A DNA stretch of 64,000 nucleotides from positions 62,001-126,000 of the forward strand of contig NZ_BMUT01000012.1 in the NCBI RefSeq assembly GCF_014650335.1, in the 5' to 3' direction. The position numbers and the translations under genes are program-made. This DNA comes from Streptomyces hiroshimensis (GTDB lineage Bacteria > Actinomycetota > Actinomycetes > Streptomycetales > Streptomycetaceae). Below the pieces are notes generated by a model. That model made no database searches, was not told the origin of the DNA, and saw nothing but the letters and a program-made list of their open reading frames with translations. Positions within the stretch are counted from its first letter, which is position 1. Every line of letters begins with the position of its first letter. Positions 31,007 through 39,646 of this stretch are shown here, piece by piece.

Positions 31007-32557
31007 TCAGCCGCCGTACCCCTCCTCCAGCTTCTGGCCGCGCAGCAGGAACCATGCGGCCGCGGCCGTGGCCAGCAGCACCACCGCGCCGACGCCGGAA
31101 GCGATCTGCAGCCCGTCGACGAAGGCTTCCTGCGCGGAGGTGAGCAGGCCCTCGGCCTGGGAGGGCGGCAGCGCGGAGGAGACCTCCACGGCGCCGCCGA
31201 GGGACTCGTGCGCCTCCGCGGCGGTCGCCGTCGGCACGCCCGCGGGGACGGCGAAGTCCCGGTAGACACCGGTGACGATCGAGCCGAGCAGCGCGATGCC
31301 GAGCGCGGCGCCGAGCTCGTAGGCCGTCTCCGAGACCGCCGAGGCGGCGCCCGCCTGCTCCTTGGGCACGCTGGAGAGGATCACGTCGGCCGTGACGGTG
31401 AAGGAGAAGCCCGCGCCGACCCCCACGACCAGCAGCGTCGCGCCGAGCACCGGGTAGGCCGTGTCGGACTCCAGCCAGACGAGCACTGCGAGGGCGACGC
31501 CGATGGCCGCGAGCCCGCCGGCCACCACCGACCGCACGGAGAACCGCCGGGCGGCCCGTCCCGCGAGCAGCCCCGCCGTGACCGCGCCGACCGCGGCCGG
31601 CAGCTCGGCCAGGCCCGCCTCCAGCGGGCTGCGCCCCTGGACGAGCTGGAGGAACTGCGACAGGAAGAAGACCATGCCGGACAGGCCGAGGACGGTGAGC
31701 AGGTCGGCCAGCACCGCGCCCGAGAAGCCCCTGTTGTGGAACAGGCGCATGTTCAGCAGCGGCGAGGGCAGCGTGAGCTGCCGGCGGACGAACCACACCA
31801 GCGCCAGCACGCCCACGGCCGCCGCCGCGGCGACGTCCCAGCCCGGCCCGTGCGTCGCACCCTCCTTGATCGCGTAGACGACGGCGATGACGCCGGTCAT
31901 CGACAGCACCACGCTGAGCAGGTCCCACGGGCCGGGCGCGGGGTCGCGCGACTCGGGCAGCAGCCTGGCGCCGACGATCACCAGCACGGCCATCACCGGC
32001 AGGTTGATCAGGAAGACCGAACCCCACCAGAAGTGACCCAGCAGGAAGCCGCCCACGACCGGCCCGACGGCGGCGCCCGCGGAGGCCATGGCACCCCAGA
32101 TGCCGATGGCCAGGCTGCGCTCCTTGGGGTCGTGGAAGATGTTGCGGATGAGCGCGAGGGTCGACGGCATCAGCGTCGCGCCCGCGACGCCCAGCAGGGC
32201 CCGGGCGGCGATCATCATCTCGGGCGTGGAGGCGTAGGCGTTGAGCACCGACACCGCGCCGAACGCCACCGCGCCGCACAGCAGGAGCTTCTTGCGGCCG
32301 ATGCGGTCGCCGAGGCTGCCCATGGAGACCAGGAGCCCGGCGATGACGAACGAGTAGACGTCGCCGATCCACAGCAGCTGGGTGCCCGACGGCTGCAGGT
32401 CCTCGCTGAGGAAGGGCGTGGCCAGGCCGAGGACGGTGGCGTCCACGGCGACGAGGAGCACGGCCAGCGCGAGGACGGCGAGGGCGAGCCAGCGCCCGGG
32501 GCGGGGAGTCTCGGCGGGGGCCGCAAGGGCCTGCGGGCCGCCGGCGGTTCCGGTCAC
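31007..32557 (-). CDS. MFS drug-efflux transporter, DHA2 (14-TM) type
   Basis: A 516-residue transporter with ~14 hydrophobic segments. It carries AVDATVLGLATPFLSEDL after the first span, GSLGDRIGRKKLL (motif A), the motif-C-like GAMASAGAAVGPVVGGFLL and WWGSVFLINLPV, typical of the SmvA/QacA/EmrB-like DHA2 family. It would export toxic cations or antibiotics by proton antiport. GTG 32557 overlaps the TetR stop as GTGA, so regulator and pump are co-translated and probably induced by the pump substrate through the operator at 33117-33180. Confidence 0.92.
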   Translation of the reverse strand: MTGTAGGPQALAAPAETPRPGRWLALAVLALAVLLVAVDATVLGLATPFLSEDLQPSGTQLLWIGDVYSFVIAGLLVSMGSLGDRIGRKKLLLCGAVAFGAVSVLNAYASTPEMMIAARALLGVAGATLMPSTLALIRNIFHDPKERSLAIGIWGAMASAGAAVGPVVGGFLLGHFWWGSVFLINLPVMAVLVIVGARLLPESRDPAPGPWDLLSVVLSMTGVIAVVYAIKEGATHGPGWDVAAAAAVGVLALVWFVRRQLTLPSPLLNMRLFHNRGFSGAVLADLLTVLGLSGMVFFLSQFLQLVQGRSPLEAGLAELPAAVGAVTAGLLAGRAARRFSVRSVVAGGLAAIGVALAVLVWLESDTAYPVLGATLLVVGVGAGFSFTVTADVILSSVPKEQAGAASAVSETAYELGAALGIALLGSIVTGVYRDFAVPAGVPTATAAEAHESLGGAVEVSSALPPSQAEGLLTSAQEAFVDGLQIASGVGAVVLLATAAAAWFLLRGQKLEEGYGG

Positions 32558-33120
32558 CGTTTCATCCTCCGCTCGGTATCGGTCCTTCGCTCGGCGCCGC
32601 CGAGCAACAGCTCGGCGACCATCCGGGGCATGTCCTTGGCGGCCACGCGCCGGTCCTGGACGGCCCAGGCGCCGGTGCCGATCAGGCCGTAGAGGGCCTC
32701 GGTGAGCCAGGCGGGGGTGAGGTCGAGCCGGAAGGACCCCTCCTCCTGCCCGCGGCGGAAGAGCTCCTGGACGCGGGCGTCGAGGCGGTTCCAGCCCTCG
32801 TTGGTGCCGTTCTCGTAGAGCTGGTTCTCGGTGAAGAGGAAGGCGAGCATGCCGGCGACGGGCTCGGCCTCGTCGATCAGGCGGCGGACGGCTCCGGCCG
32901 CGTCGCCCTCCTCGATCCGGGCCGCGTCCAGGGCCTGCCCGAACTGCTGGATGCCCAGGTCCTCCAGGGCGCGGACCAGCGCGTCGCGCCCCGCGAAGTG
33001 GCGGTGGAGGGTGGCGCGACCGATCCCGGCGGCCTTGGCGATCTCGTCCATGGAGGCGGTCGCCCTGCGCGTGAGCAGGGCGGCGGCCTCCCTCAGCACA
33101 TGGTCTCGGTCAACACTCAT
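32554..33120 (-). CDS. TetR-family repressor of the adjacent efflux pump
   Basis: A 188-residue TetR regulator. The N-terminal HTH is SMDEIAKAAGIGRATLHRHFAGRDAL (residues ~23-48). The C-terminal ligand domain is helical and contains LDLTPAWLTEALYGLIGTGAWAV. ATG 33120 lies inside a 64-bp palindrome, so the repressor most likely binds its own start region; the transcript may be leaderless. It overlaps the pump gene by 4 nt, giving simple autoregulated, co-induced efflux. Confidence 0.92.
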   Translation of the reverse strand: MSVDRDHVLREAAALLTRRATASMDEIAKAAGIGRATLHRHFAGRDALVRALEDLGIQQFGQALDAARIEEGDAAGAVRRLIDEAEPVAGMLAFLFTENQLYENGTNEGWNRLDARVQELFRRGQEEGSFRLDLTPAWLTEALYGLIGTGAWAVQDRRVAAKDMPRMVAELLLGGAERRTDTERRMKR

Positions 33121-33180
33121 GAGACGACGATAACCCGGATGAGACGTTAATGTCTCACTCGGGTTGTTGTCGTCTCATGA
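33117..33180. promoter_or_regulatory. 64-bp palindromic operator over the tetR start
   Basis: Two 29-bp arms (33117-33145 and 33152-33180) are inverted repeats with four mismatches around a 6-nt centre, GTTAAT. The half-site TGAGAC occurs twice in each arm, once at each end. The tetR ATG lies at its left edge. Two further GTCTCA words occur near 33192 and 33220. Confidence 0.8.
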
Positions 33181-33223
33181 AAGGCGTGACCGTCTCAGGG
33201 AAAGCGGGGAAAGCACGGCCGTC

Positions 33224-34672
33224 TCAGCCGCGCTTGGCCTCCACCCACTCCCGCTGGACCGCCAGGTCCGTCTTGACCTCGCCGAGCTGGACCGCGACCG
33301 CGGACGGCGCGGTGCCGCCCCGCCCGCTGCGCGAGGCGAGTGCACCGGGCACGTTCAGGACCGAGCGGACCTCGGGCGTCAGGTGCGGCGAGATGGCGGC
33401 GAACTGCTCGTCGGTCAGGCCGTCCAGCTCGATGCCGCGCGCCTCGCACTCCTTGACGCACTCCCCCGCCACCTCGTGCGCCACACGGAACGGCACGCCC
33501 TGCTTGACGAGCCACTCGGCGATGTCGGTGGCCAGGGAGAATCCGGCGGGGGCCAGCTCCTCCATCCGGGCGCGGTTGACGGTGAGGGTCGCCATCATCC
33601 CGGTGAAGGCGGGCAGGAGGACCTCCAGCTGGTCGCAGGAGTCGAAGACGGGCTCCTTGTCCTCCTGCAGGTCCCGGTTGTAGGCGAGCGGGAGGGCCTT
33701 GAGGGTGGCGAGCAGGCCGGTGAGGTTGCCGATGAGCCGCCCGGACTTGCCGCGCGCGAGCTCGGCGATGTCCGGGTTCTTCTTCTGCGGCATGATCGAC
33801 GAGCCGGTGGAGAAGGCGTCGTGGAGGGTCACGAAGGAGAACTCCTTCGTGTTCCAGATGATGACCTCCTCGGCGATCCGCGAGAGGTCGATGCCGATCA
33901 TCGCCGTGATGAAGGCGAACTCGGCGACGAAGTCGCGCGAGGCCGTGCCGTCGATGGAGTTGCCCGACGAGCCGCGCTCGAAGCCGAGGTCGGCCGCGAC
34001 CGCCTCCGGGTCGAGCCCCAGGGAGGACCCCGCGAGGGCCCCCGACCCGTAGGGCGAGACCGCCGTGCGCTCGTCCCACTGCCGCAGCCGCTCGGCGTCC
34101 CGCGAGAGCGCCTGGACGTGCGCGAGCACGTGGTGGGCGAACAGGACGGGCTGGGCGTGCTGCAGGTGCGTCCGGCCCGGCATGGCGACGTCGGCGTGGG
34201 CCTCGGCGAGACCCACGAGCGCCTCCTGCAGCTCGGCGAGGAGCCCGCCGATGATCCGGGCGTGGTCGCGCAGGTACATCCGGAAGAGCGTGGCGACCTG
34301 GTCGTTGCGGGACCGCCCGGCGCGCAGCTTGCCGCCGAGGTCCGGGCCGAGCCGCTCCAGCAGACCCCGCTCGAGCGCGGTGTGCACGTCCTCGTCGGCG
34401 ATGGTGCCGGTGAAGGTGCCGTCCGCGACGTCCTTCTCCAGCCGGTCGAGGCCGCCCTGCATCCGCTCCAGCTCGTCGGCCGTCAGCAGGCCGGCCGTGT
34501 GGAGCACGCGGGCGTGGGCGCGGGAGCCGGCGATGTCGTACGGGGCGAGCCGCCAGTCGAAGTGGACCGAGGCCGAGAGTCTGGCCAGGGCCTCGGCAGG
34601 GCCGTCGGCGAACCGGCCGCCCCAGAGACGTACGTCGCCGCCGGCGGACTGGCTCTGCGGTCCCGTGGTCAT
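33224..34672 (-). CDS. argH: argininosuccinate lyase
   Basis: A 482-residue fumarase-superfamily enzyme that splits argininosuccinate into arginine and fumarate, the last step of arginine synthesis. It starts with LWGGRFADGPAEAL. It has AGRSRNDQVATLFRMYLRD, the catalytic His region GRTHLQHAQPVLFAHH and the signature GSSIMPQKKNPDIAELARGK with the catalytic Ser loop. The length is normal. It lies 88 nt after argG on the same strand, but a strong hairpin (34705-34734) separates them, so argH may be partly independent. Confidence 0.96.
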   Translation of the reverse strand: MTTGPQSQSAGGDVRLWGGRFADGPAEALARLSASVHFDWRLAPYDIAGSRAHARVLHTAGLLTADELERMQGGLDRLEKDVADGTFTGTIADEDVHTALERGLLERLGPDLGGKLRAGRSRNDQVATLFRMYLRDHARIIGGLLAELQEALVGLAEAHADVAMPGRTHLQHAQPVLFAHHVLAHVQALSRDAERLRQWDERTAVSPYGSGALAGSSLGLDPEAVAADLGFERGSSGNSIDGTASRDFVAEFAFITAMIGIDLSRIAEEVIIWNTKEFSFVTLHDAFSTGSSIMPQKKNPDIAELARGKSGRLIGNLTGLLATLKALPLAYNRDLQEDKEPVFDSCDQLEVLLPAFTGMMATLTVNRARMEELAPAGFSLATDIAEWLVKQGVPFRVAHEVAGECVKECEARGIELDGLTDEQFAAISPHLTPEVRSVLNVPGALASRSGRGGTAPSAVAVQLGEVKTDLAVQREWVEAKRG

Positions 34673-34704
34673 CGTGCTGCTCCTCTGCGTGGCGCGGTAC
34701 TGGG

Positions 34705-34734
34705 GCCTCCCCGGCCGCGGCGGGCCGGGGAGGC
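34705..34734 (-). terminator. hairpin between argG and argH
   Basis: A perfect 12-bp stem (34705-34716 with 34723-34734) beginning 27 nt past the argG stop. Terminator or attenuating processing site. Confidence 0.65.
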
Positions 34735-34760
34735 GGGAGAACGTCGGTGCGAGCCGCAGG

Positions 34761-35957
34761 CTAGTGGGCCAGGTCCCGCTTCGCCGCGATCTTGCTCGAC
34801 AGGCCGAAGATCTCGATGAAGCCCTTCGACATCGACTGGTCGAAGGTGTCGCCCGTGTCGTACGTGGCGAGGTTGAAGTCGTAGAGCGACTTCTCGGACT
34901 TCCGGCCCGTGACGACGGCCCGGCCGCCGTGCAGCGTCATCCGGATGTCGCCGGAGACGTGCTCGTTGGCCTCGGCGATGAAGCCGTCCAGGGCCCGCTT
35001 GAGCGGGGAGAACCACAGGCCGTCGTAGACGAGCTCGGTCCACCGCTGCTCGACCTGCCGCTTGTACCGGGCGAGCTCGCGCTCGACGGTGACGGCCTCC
35101 AGCTCCTGGTGGGCGGTGATCAGCGCGATCGCGCCGGGCGCCTCGTAGATCTCCCGGGACTTGATGCCCACCAGCCGGTCCTCGACCATGTCGAGCCGGC
35201 CGACGCCCTGCGCACCGGCCCGCTCGTTGAGCTGCTGGATGGCCTGCAGGACGCTGACGGGCTTGCCGTCGATCGCGACCGGGACGCCCTGCTCGAAGGT
35301 GATGATCACCTCGTCGGCCTCCCGGGGGGTGGCCGGGTTGGCGGTGTAGTCGTAGACGTCCTCGATCGGGGCGTTCCAGATGTCCTCCAGGAAGCCCGTC
35401 TCGACGGCCCGCCCGAAGACGTTCTGGTCGATGGAGTACGGGGACTTCTTGGTGGTGGCGATCGGCAGGCCCTTGGCCTCGCAGAAGGCGATGGCCTTGT
35501 CCCGCGTCATCGCGTAGTCCCGGACGGGGGCGATGCACTTCAGCTCGGGGGCGAGGGAGGAGATGCCGGCCTCGAACCGCACCTGGTCGTTGCCCTTGCC
35601 GGTGCAGCCGTGGGCGACGGTGGTCGCGCCGTGCTTCTTCGCGGCGGCGACGAGGTGCTTGACGATCGTGGGCCGGGAGAGGGCGGAGACCAGCGGGTAC
35701 CGGTCCATGTAGAGGGCGTTGGCCTTGATCGCCGGGAGGCAGTACTCCTCGGCGAACTCGTCCTTGGCGTCGGCGACCTCCGCCTCCACCGCACCGCAGG
35801 CGAGCGCGCGCTTGCGGATGACGTCCAGGTCCTCGCCGCCCTGGCCGACGTCCACGGCAACGGCGATGACCTCGGCGCCCGTCTCCTCGGCGATCCAGCC
35901 GATGGCGACGGAGGTGTCCAGGCCGCCGGAGTAGGCGAGTACGACGCGCTCGGTCAC
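34761..35957 (-). CDS. argG: argininosuccinate synthase
   Basis: A 398-residue ATP-dependent ligase joining citrulline and aspartate. The N-terminal N-type ATP-pyrophosphatase motif is VVLAYSGGLDTSVAIGWIAEE. VAHGCTGKGNDQVRFE, a citrulline/aspartate site segment, and PYSIDQNVFGRAVE follow. GTG 35957 has AAGGAGA 7 nt upstream. A good promoter (TTGACG-17-CATACT) and ArgR-like A/T-rich inverted words lie just upstream. It is monocistronic or weakly linked to argH, and separate from the argCJBDR operon. Confidence 0.97.
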   Translation of the reverse strand: MTERVVLAYSGGLDTSVAIGWIAEETGAEVIAVAVDVGQGGEDLDVIRKRALACGAVEAEVADAKDEFAEEYCLPAIKANALYMDRYPLVSALSRPTIVKHLVAAAKKHGATTVAHGCTGKGNDQVRFEAGISSLAPELKCIAPVRDYAMTRDKAIAFCEAKGLPIATTKKSPYSIDQNVFGRAVETGFLEDIWNAPIEDVYDYTANPATPREADEVIITFEQGVPVAIDGKPVSVLQAIQQLNERAGAQGVGRLDMVEDRLVGIKSREIYEAPGAIALITAHQELEAVTVERELARYKRQVEQRWTELVYDGLWFSPLKRALDGFIAEANEHVSGDIRMTLHGGRAVVTGRKSEKSLYDFNLATYDTGDTFDQSMSKGFIEIFGLSSKIAAKRDLAH

Positions 35958-35969
35958 GGGTTTCTCCTT

Positions 35970-36022
35970 ACGATGCATACGCTGATGGGCATAAGTATGC
36001 ACTGCACCGTATGTTTCGTCAA
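35970..36022 (-). promoter_or_regulatory. argG promoter with putative ARG box
   Basis: Minus strand: -35 TTGACG (36022-36017), 17-bp spacer, -10 CATACT (35999-35994). The inverted words TGCATAC and GTATGCA (35974-35980, 35995-36001) overlap and follow the -10. Streptomyces ArgR boxes are imperfect TGCAT/ATGCA dyads, so ArgR control is likely but inferred. Confidence 0.65.
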
Positions 36023-36096
36023 TGGCGACGAGTAATTGCCGAATGGTTGCAGTGCGTAGCGGGATCGTGACACAGAGGGGGTCTCGGACCCCGAAT

Positions 36097-36125
36097 TTGG
36101 ATCACGCAGCCAAACAGGATATTTT
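36097..36125 (+). promoter_or_regulatory. promoter of tRNA-Pro
   Basis: TTGGAT (36097-36102), 17-bp spacer, TATTTT (36120-36125), 46 nt before the mature tRNA. A GGGGTC/GACCCC hairpin lies just upstream at ~36077-36091. Confidence 0.6.
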
Positions 36126-36171
36126 CTTTCTGCACGCCCCACCGGGAAGAAACCCCGGGAGGGACGAGCAC

Positions 36172-36245
<74 letters not shown>

Positions 36246-36266
36246 CCAGCGAACATCGCAGGTCGG

Positions 36267-36296
36267 AGGCCGTTTCCTCGTAAGAGGAAGCGGCCT
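36267..36296 (+). terminator. terminator of tRNA-Pro
   Basis: A 13-bp stem AGGCCGTTTCCTC with its near-complement around a GTAA loop, followed by TCTCCGTTTT. Confidence 0.8.
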
Positions 36297-36347
36297 TCTC
36301 CGTTTTCCGGGCCCTACGGCTTTCCTGGCTCTACGGCTTTCCGGTCC

Positions 36348-37577
36348 CTACGGTCCCGCCGGGCCCTGCTGGGGCTTGTCCGGGTCCACCCGCACGCCCT
36401 CCCTCAGGACCGCCGTCACGGCGTGCACGGCCGTGATGTCGGCGAGGGGGTCCCCGGCCACCGCCACGACGTCCGCGTCGAAGCCGGGCGCGATGCACCC
36501 CTTGCGGCAGGCGACGCCGCACGCGCGGGCCGCGGCCGAGGTCGCCGCGCGCAGCGCCTCCAGCGGCCCGAAGCCCGTCTCGGCCATGGCCACGACGCTG
36601 TACGGGTGGCTGCCGTGCGCCTTGACCGGGAAGATCCCCGAGTCGCTGCCGCACACCACGCCCACGCCGGCCTCCCGCATCGCGGCGAGCCCGGCGACCA
36701 GGCCGGGGATGCGGCGCGCGATCCGCGGCGGGGGCGGCGGGCCGCCGGGCAGCGCCCCCAGGGTGAGGGAGGCGACCACGCCCAGGCGGGCCATGTCGTC
36801 GAGGATCCGCCGGTCGTAGTCCACGCCGGTGTCGGTCTCGTCGCTCTCGTCGGTGATCTCGGTGACGAAGAAACAGTGTTCGACCATGTCGAACCCGGCG
36901 GCCACGGCGTCGGCAATGCCGGCCGCCGAGTGCGCGTGAGCCGTGGCGGGCAGCCCGTGCCGGTGCGCCTCGCGTACGGCGGCGAGCAGCTCGGCGTGGC
37001 TGTACTGCACGTGGAAGGGGTCCGAGCCGGGGGTCAGATCGCCGCCGGTCACCATCACCTTCACGACGTCGACGCCCCGCTCGGCGCGCTCGCGCACGGC
37101 CGCCCGGATCGCGTCGACGCCCTCGGCCTGCCCGCCGAGGAACCAGCAGTGGCCGCGCGCGGTCGTGATCGGCGGTCCGGAGGCGAGCACGGTGGGACCG
37201 GCCGTGGGGTCCTTGGCGGTCTCCTCGCGCAACCGCAGCGCGAGGTAGCCCCGGTCCCCCAGGTCCCGTACGGTCGTCACCCCCACGGCGAGCGCCGCCC
37301 GGCCCGCCGCCCGCATGCGGTCGAGCAGCTCCTCGTCTCCGGCGCGCCGCAGGCGTCCCACGGCGTCCTCGCTCGCGTCGAAGGCGAGGTGGACGTGGGT
37401 GTCCACGAATCCGGGGAGCAGCGTCACGTCCCCCAGGTCGAGCAGTTCGGCACCTGCGGGCACGCTCCCACCGGGGTGCACGGCGACGACCCGCCCGCCC
37501 TCGGCCAGCACCACGGGCCGTTCGACGAGCTCCGGCCCTATCCCGTCGAAGAGCTTCGCCGCGCGGATCGCGAGCAT
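36348..37577 (-). CDS. amidohydrolase-family metal-dependent hydrolase
   Basis: A 409-residue amidohydrolase of the imidazolonepropionase/Xaa-Pro dipeptidase-like group. The metal motif is LLPGFVDTHVHLAFD (HxH, ~55). VVKVMVTGGD gives a likely bridging Lys, PATAHAHSAAGIADAVAAG and MVEHCFFV supply further His ligands, and VVCGSDSGIFP has the catalytic Asp. The end ADVVAVAGDPLADI is typical. It is cytoplasmic. The substrate is unknown; cyclic amides, peptides or organophosphate-like esters are possible. ATG 37577 has GGGAGGA ~5 nt upstream. It sits between tRNA-Pro and argR without evident functional link. Confidence 0.86.
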   Translation of the reverse strand: MLAIRAAKLFDGIGPELVERPVVLAEGGRVVAVHPGGSVPAGAELLDLGDVTLLPGFVDTHVHLAFDASEDAVGRLRRAGDEELLDRMRAAGRAALAVGVTTVRDLGDRGYLALRLREETAKDPTAGPTVLASGPPITTARGHCWFLGGQAEGVDAIRAAVRERAERGVDVVKVMVTGGDLTPGSDPFHVQYSHAELLAAVREAHRHGLPATAHAHSAAGIADAVAAGFDMVEHCFFVTEITDESDETDTGVDYDRRILDDMARLGVVASLTLGALPGGPPPPPRIARRIPGLVAGLAAMREAGVGVVCGSDSGIFPVKAHGSHPYSVVAMAETGFGPLEALRAATSAAARACGVACRKGCIAPGFDADVVAVAGDPLADITAVHAVTAVLREGVRVDPDKPQQGPAGP

Positions 37578-37713
37578 GTGTCCTCCCTTGCCCAATGACT
37601 GCCGTTGGGCTGGTGTTTACGGCGCCGATGCCCTGGCCCTTCGTCATCCTGCCCATTCCGGCGGCGCGGGAGCCTGCATCCGCCATGATTTCCGGGGGCG
37701 GGCGGGGCGTCCG

Positions 37714-37763
37714 CGAACGCGCTGATGGCGCCCCGCACTTGCGGGGCGCCATCAGCGCGTTCG
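37714..37763. terminator. 23-bp perfect hairpin downstream of argR
   Basis: The arms 37714-37736 and 37741-37763 are perfect complements with an ACTT loop. It lies ~50 nt past the argR stop and upstream of the amidohydrolase gene, ending the arg operon. Confidence 0.85.
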
Positions 37764-37811
37764 GGCCGGGTGCGGGGCGCGGCCGGAGTCGTCCGGGCCG
37801 TGCCCCCGCCC

Positions 37812-38354
37812 TCACCGCTCCTTCTGGGCCAGTCGCAGCAGGTGGTCCGCGAGGGCCTGGCCGCCCTTCGGGTCGCGGCTGATGAGCATCACGGTGTCGT
37901 CGCCCGCGATGGTGCCGATGATCTCGTGCACCCCCGCCTGGTCGATCGCCGAGGCGAAGAACTGCGCGGCGCCCGGCGGCGTGCGCAGGACGACCAGGTT
38001 GGCGGAGGCCTCCGCCGAGATCAGCAGTTCGCCCGCGAGGCGGCCCATACGGGCCTCGGTCGCGGATTCGCCGAGCGGGGCCCGGGGGGTGCGGTCGCCG
38101 CCCTCCGACGGGACCGCGTAGATCAGCTCGCCACCGGTGTTGCGGATCTTGACCGCGCCCAGTTCGTCGAGGTCGCGGGAGAGTGTCGCCTGGGTGACGG
38201 ACAGGCCGTCGTCGGCGAGCAGCTTGGCGAGCTGGCTCTGCGACCGGACCGCCTGCCGGCCGAGGATGTCCACGATCCGGCGGTGGCGGGCGGTACGGGT
38301 CTGCGGTACGGCCTGTCCGCCGTGGAACGGCTCCGGCTCCTGCGCCTGGGTCAT
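37812..38354 (-). CDS. argR: arginine repressor
   Basis: A 180-residue ArgR. The N-terminal winged helix has RTARHRRIVDILGRQAVRSQSQ and LSVTQATLSRDLDELGAVKI. The C-terminal oligomerisation and arginine-binding domain has VLRTPPGAAQFFASAIDQAG and EIIGTIAGDDTVMLISRD, including the GTIAGDDT core. As a hexamer with arginine it represses arg genes. ATG 38354 fits the known Streptomyces ArgR start. A GTG at 38453 overlapping the argD stop could give a ~33-residue extension. It is last in argCJBDR, so it represses its own operon. Confidence 0.95.
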   Translation of the reverse strand: MTQAQEPEPFHGGQAVPQTRTARHRRIVDILGRQAVRSQSQLAKLLADDGLSVTQATLSRDLDELGAVKIRNTGGELIYAVPSEGGDRTPRAPLGESATEARMGRLAGELLISAEASANLVVLRTPPGAAQFFASAIDQAGVHEIIGTIAGDDTVMLISRDPKGGQALADHLLRLAQKER

Positions 38355-38449
38355 CGTCTCGTCAGTCTCCGCTTCGTCGTTCCCCGAAGGCCCGAGGGGC
38401 CGTATCGCCCCGCCGGCCCCGTCGGCGCCTCGTCGGCCGCTCCGGCCGC

Positions 38450-39646
38450 TCACGCCCCCGCGCCGGCGGCGGCAGCGGCGGCGTCCAGGACACCCGGCAG
38501 CGCCCGGAGGAACGTTTCCACCTCATCTTCGGTGATGATCAGCGGCGGGGCCAGCCGCACCACGTCGGGTGCGACCGCGTTCACCAGGAGGCCGGCGTCC
38601 TGTGCTGCCTGCTGCACCTTCGGTGCAAGGGGCTCGGAAAGGACAATACCCAGCAGCAGGCCCGCGCCACGGACGCGGTCGACCAGCGGGTGGCCGAGCG
38701 CAGCGATCCCGTCACGCAGCCGCTCCCCCGTCGCTGCCACGCGGGCGAGGATTCCTTCGCCCTCCAGCGTGTCGAGGACGGCCAGGGCGGCGGCGCAGGC
38801 GACGGGGTTCCCGCCGAAGGTGGAGCCGTGCTGACCGGGCGTCAGCAGATCGGCCGCGGCGCCGAAGGCGAGGGTCGCCCCGATCGGCAGGCCGCCGCCG
38901 AGGCCCTTGGCGAGCGTGACGATGTCGGGTTCGACGCCCTGGGCCGCGTGCTCGAACCAGTGGCCGGTGCGGCCGATACCTGTCTGAATCTCGTCCAGGA
39001 CGAGGAGCGTGCCGGTGGCACGGGTGATCTCCCGGGCGGCGGCCAGATAGCCGGGAGGCGGTACGACGACGCCGGCCTCGCCCTGGACCGGCTCCAGCAC
39101 CACGAGCGCGGTGTCGGTGGTCACGGCGGCCCGCAGCGCTTCGGCGTCGCCGTACGGGACGTGGGTGACGCCCGCGGGCAGCGGCAGGAAGGGGTCCTGT
39201 TTGGCGGGCTGGCCGGTGAGCGCCAGGGCCCCCATCGTGCGGCCGTGGAAGCCGCCGGTGGCGGCCACCATGTGCGTCCGGCCCGTCCGGCGCCCGATCT
39301 TGAACGCGGCCTCGACGGCCTCCGCGCCCGAGTTGGCGAAGTACACGCGCCCGGGCCGGCCCGCGAGGGCGAGCAGCCGCTCGGCGAGGGCGACCGTCGG
39401 CTCGGCGGTGAAGAGGTTGGAGACGTGCCCGAGCGTGGCGATCTGGTCCGACACCGCCCGGACGACCGCCGGGTGGGCGTGGCCGAGGGAGTTGACGGCG
39501 ATCCCGCCGACGAAGTCGAGGTACGGCGTGCCGTCGGCGTCCCAGACGGTGCTCCCCTCCCCGCGGACGAGGGGGATGCGCGGGGTGCCGTAGTTGTCCA
39601 TCAGCGCGCCCTGCCAGCGCTGGGTGAGTCCGGCGTTGCTGCTCAA
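38450..39646 (-). CDS. argD: acetylornithine aminotransferase
   Basis: A 398-residue class-III PLP aminotransferase converting N-acetylglutamate semialdehyde to N-acetylornithine. Motifs are YLDFVGGIAVNSLGHAHPAVV, VYFANSGAEAVEAAFKIGR, GGFHGRTMGALALTG, LLVLDEIQTGIGRTG and the PLP-lysine region PDIVTLAKGLGGGLPIGA, then HGSTFGGNPVACAAAL. The start is TTG 39646, overlapping the argB stop as TTGA with GAGGGG upstream. The family's N-terminal residues before LTQRWQGALM support this start rather than the later ATG. Confidence 0.95.
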   Translation of the reverse strand: MSSNAGLTQRWQGALMDNYGTPRIPLVRGEGSTVWDADGTPYLDFVGGIAVNSLGHAHPAVVRAVSDQIATLGHVSNLFTAEPTVALAERLLALAGRPGRVYFANSGAEAVEAAFKIGRRTGRTHMVAATGGFHGRTMGALALTGQPAKQDPFLPLPAGVTHVPYGDAEALRAAVTTDTALVVLEPVQGEAGVVVPPPGYLAAAREITRATGTLLVLDEIQTGIGRTGHWFEHAAQGVEPDIVTLAKGLGGGLPIGATLAFGAAADLLTPGQHGSTFGGNPVACAAALAVLDTLEGEGILARVAATGERLRDGIAALGHPLVDRVRGAGLLLGIVLSEPLAPKVQQAAQDAGLLVNAVAPDVVRLAPPLIITEDEVETFLRALPGVLDAAAAAAGAGA

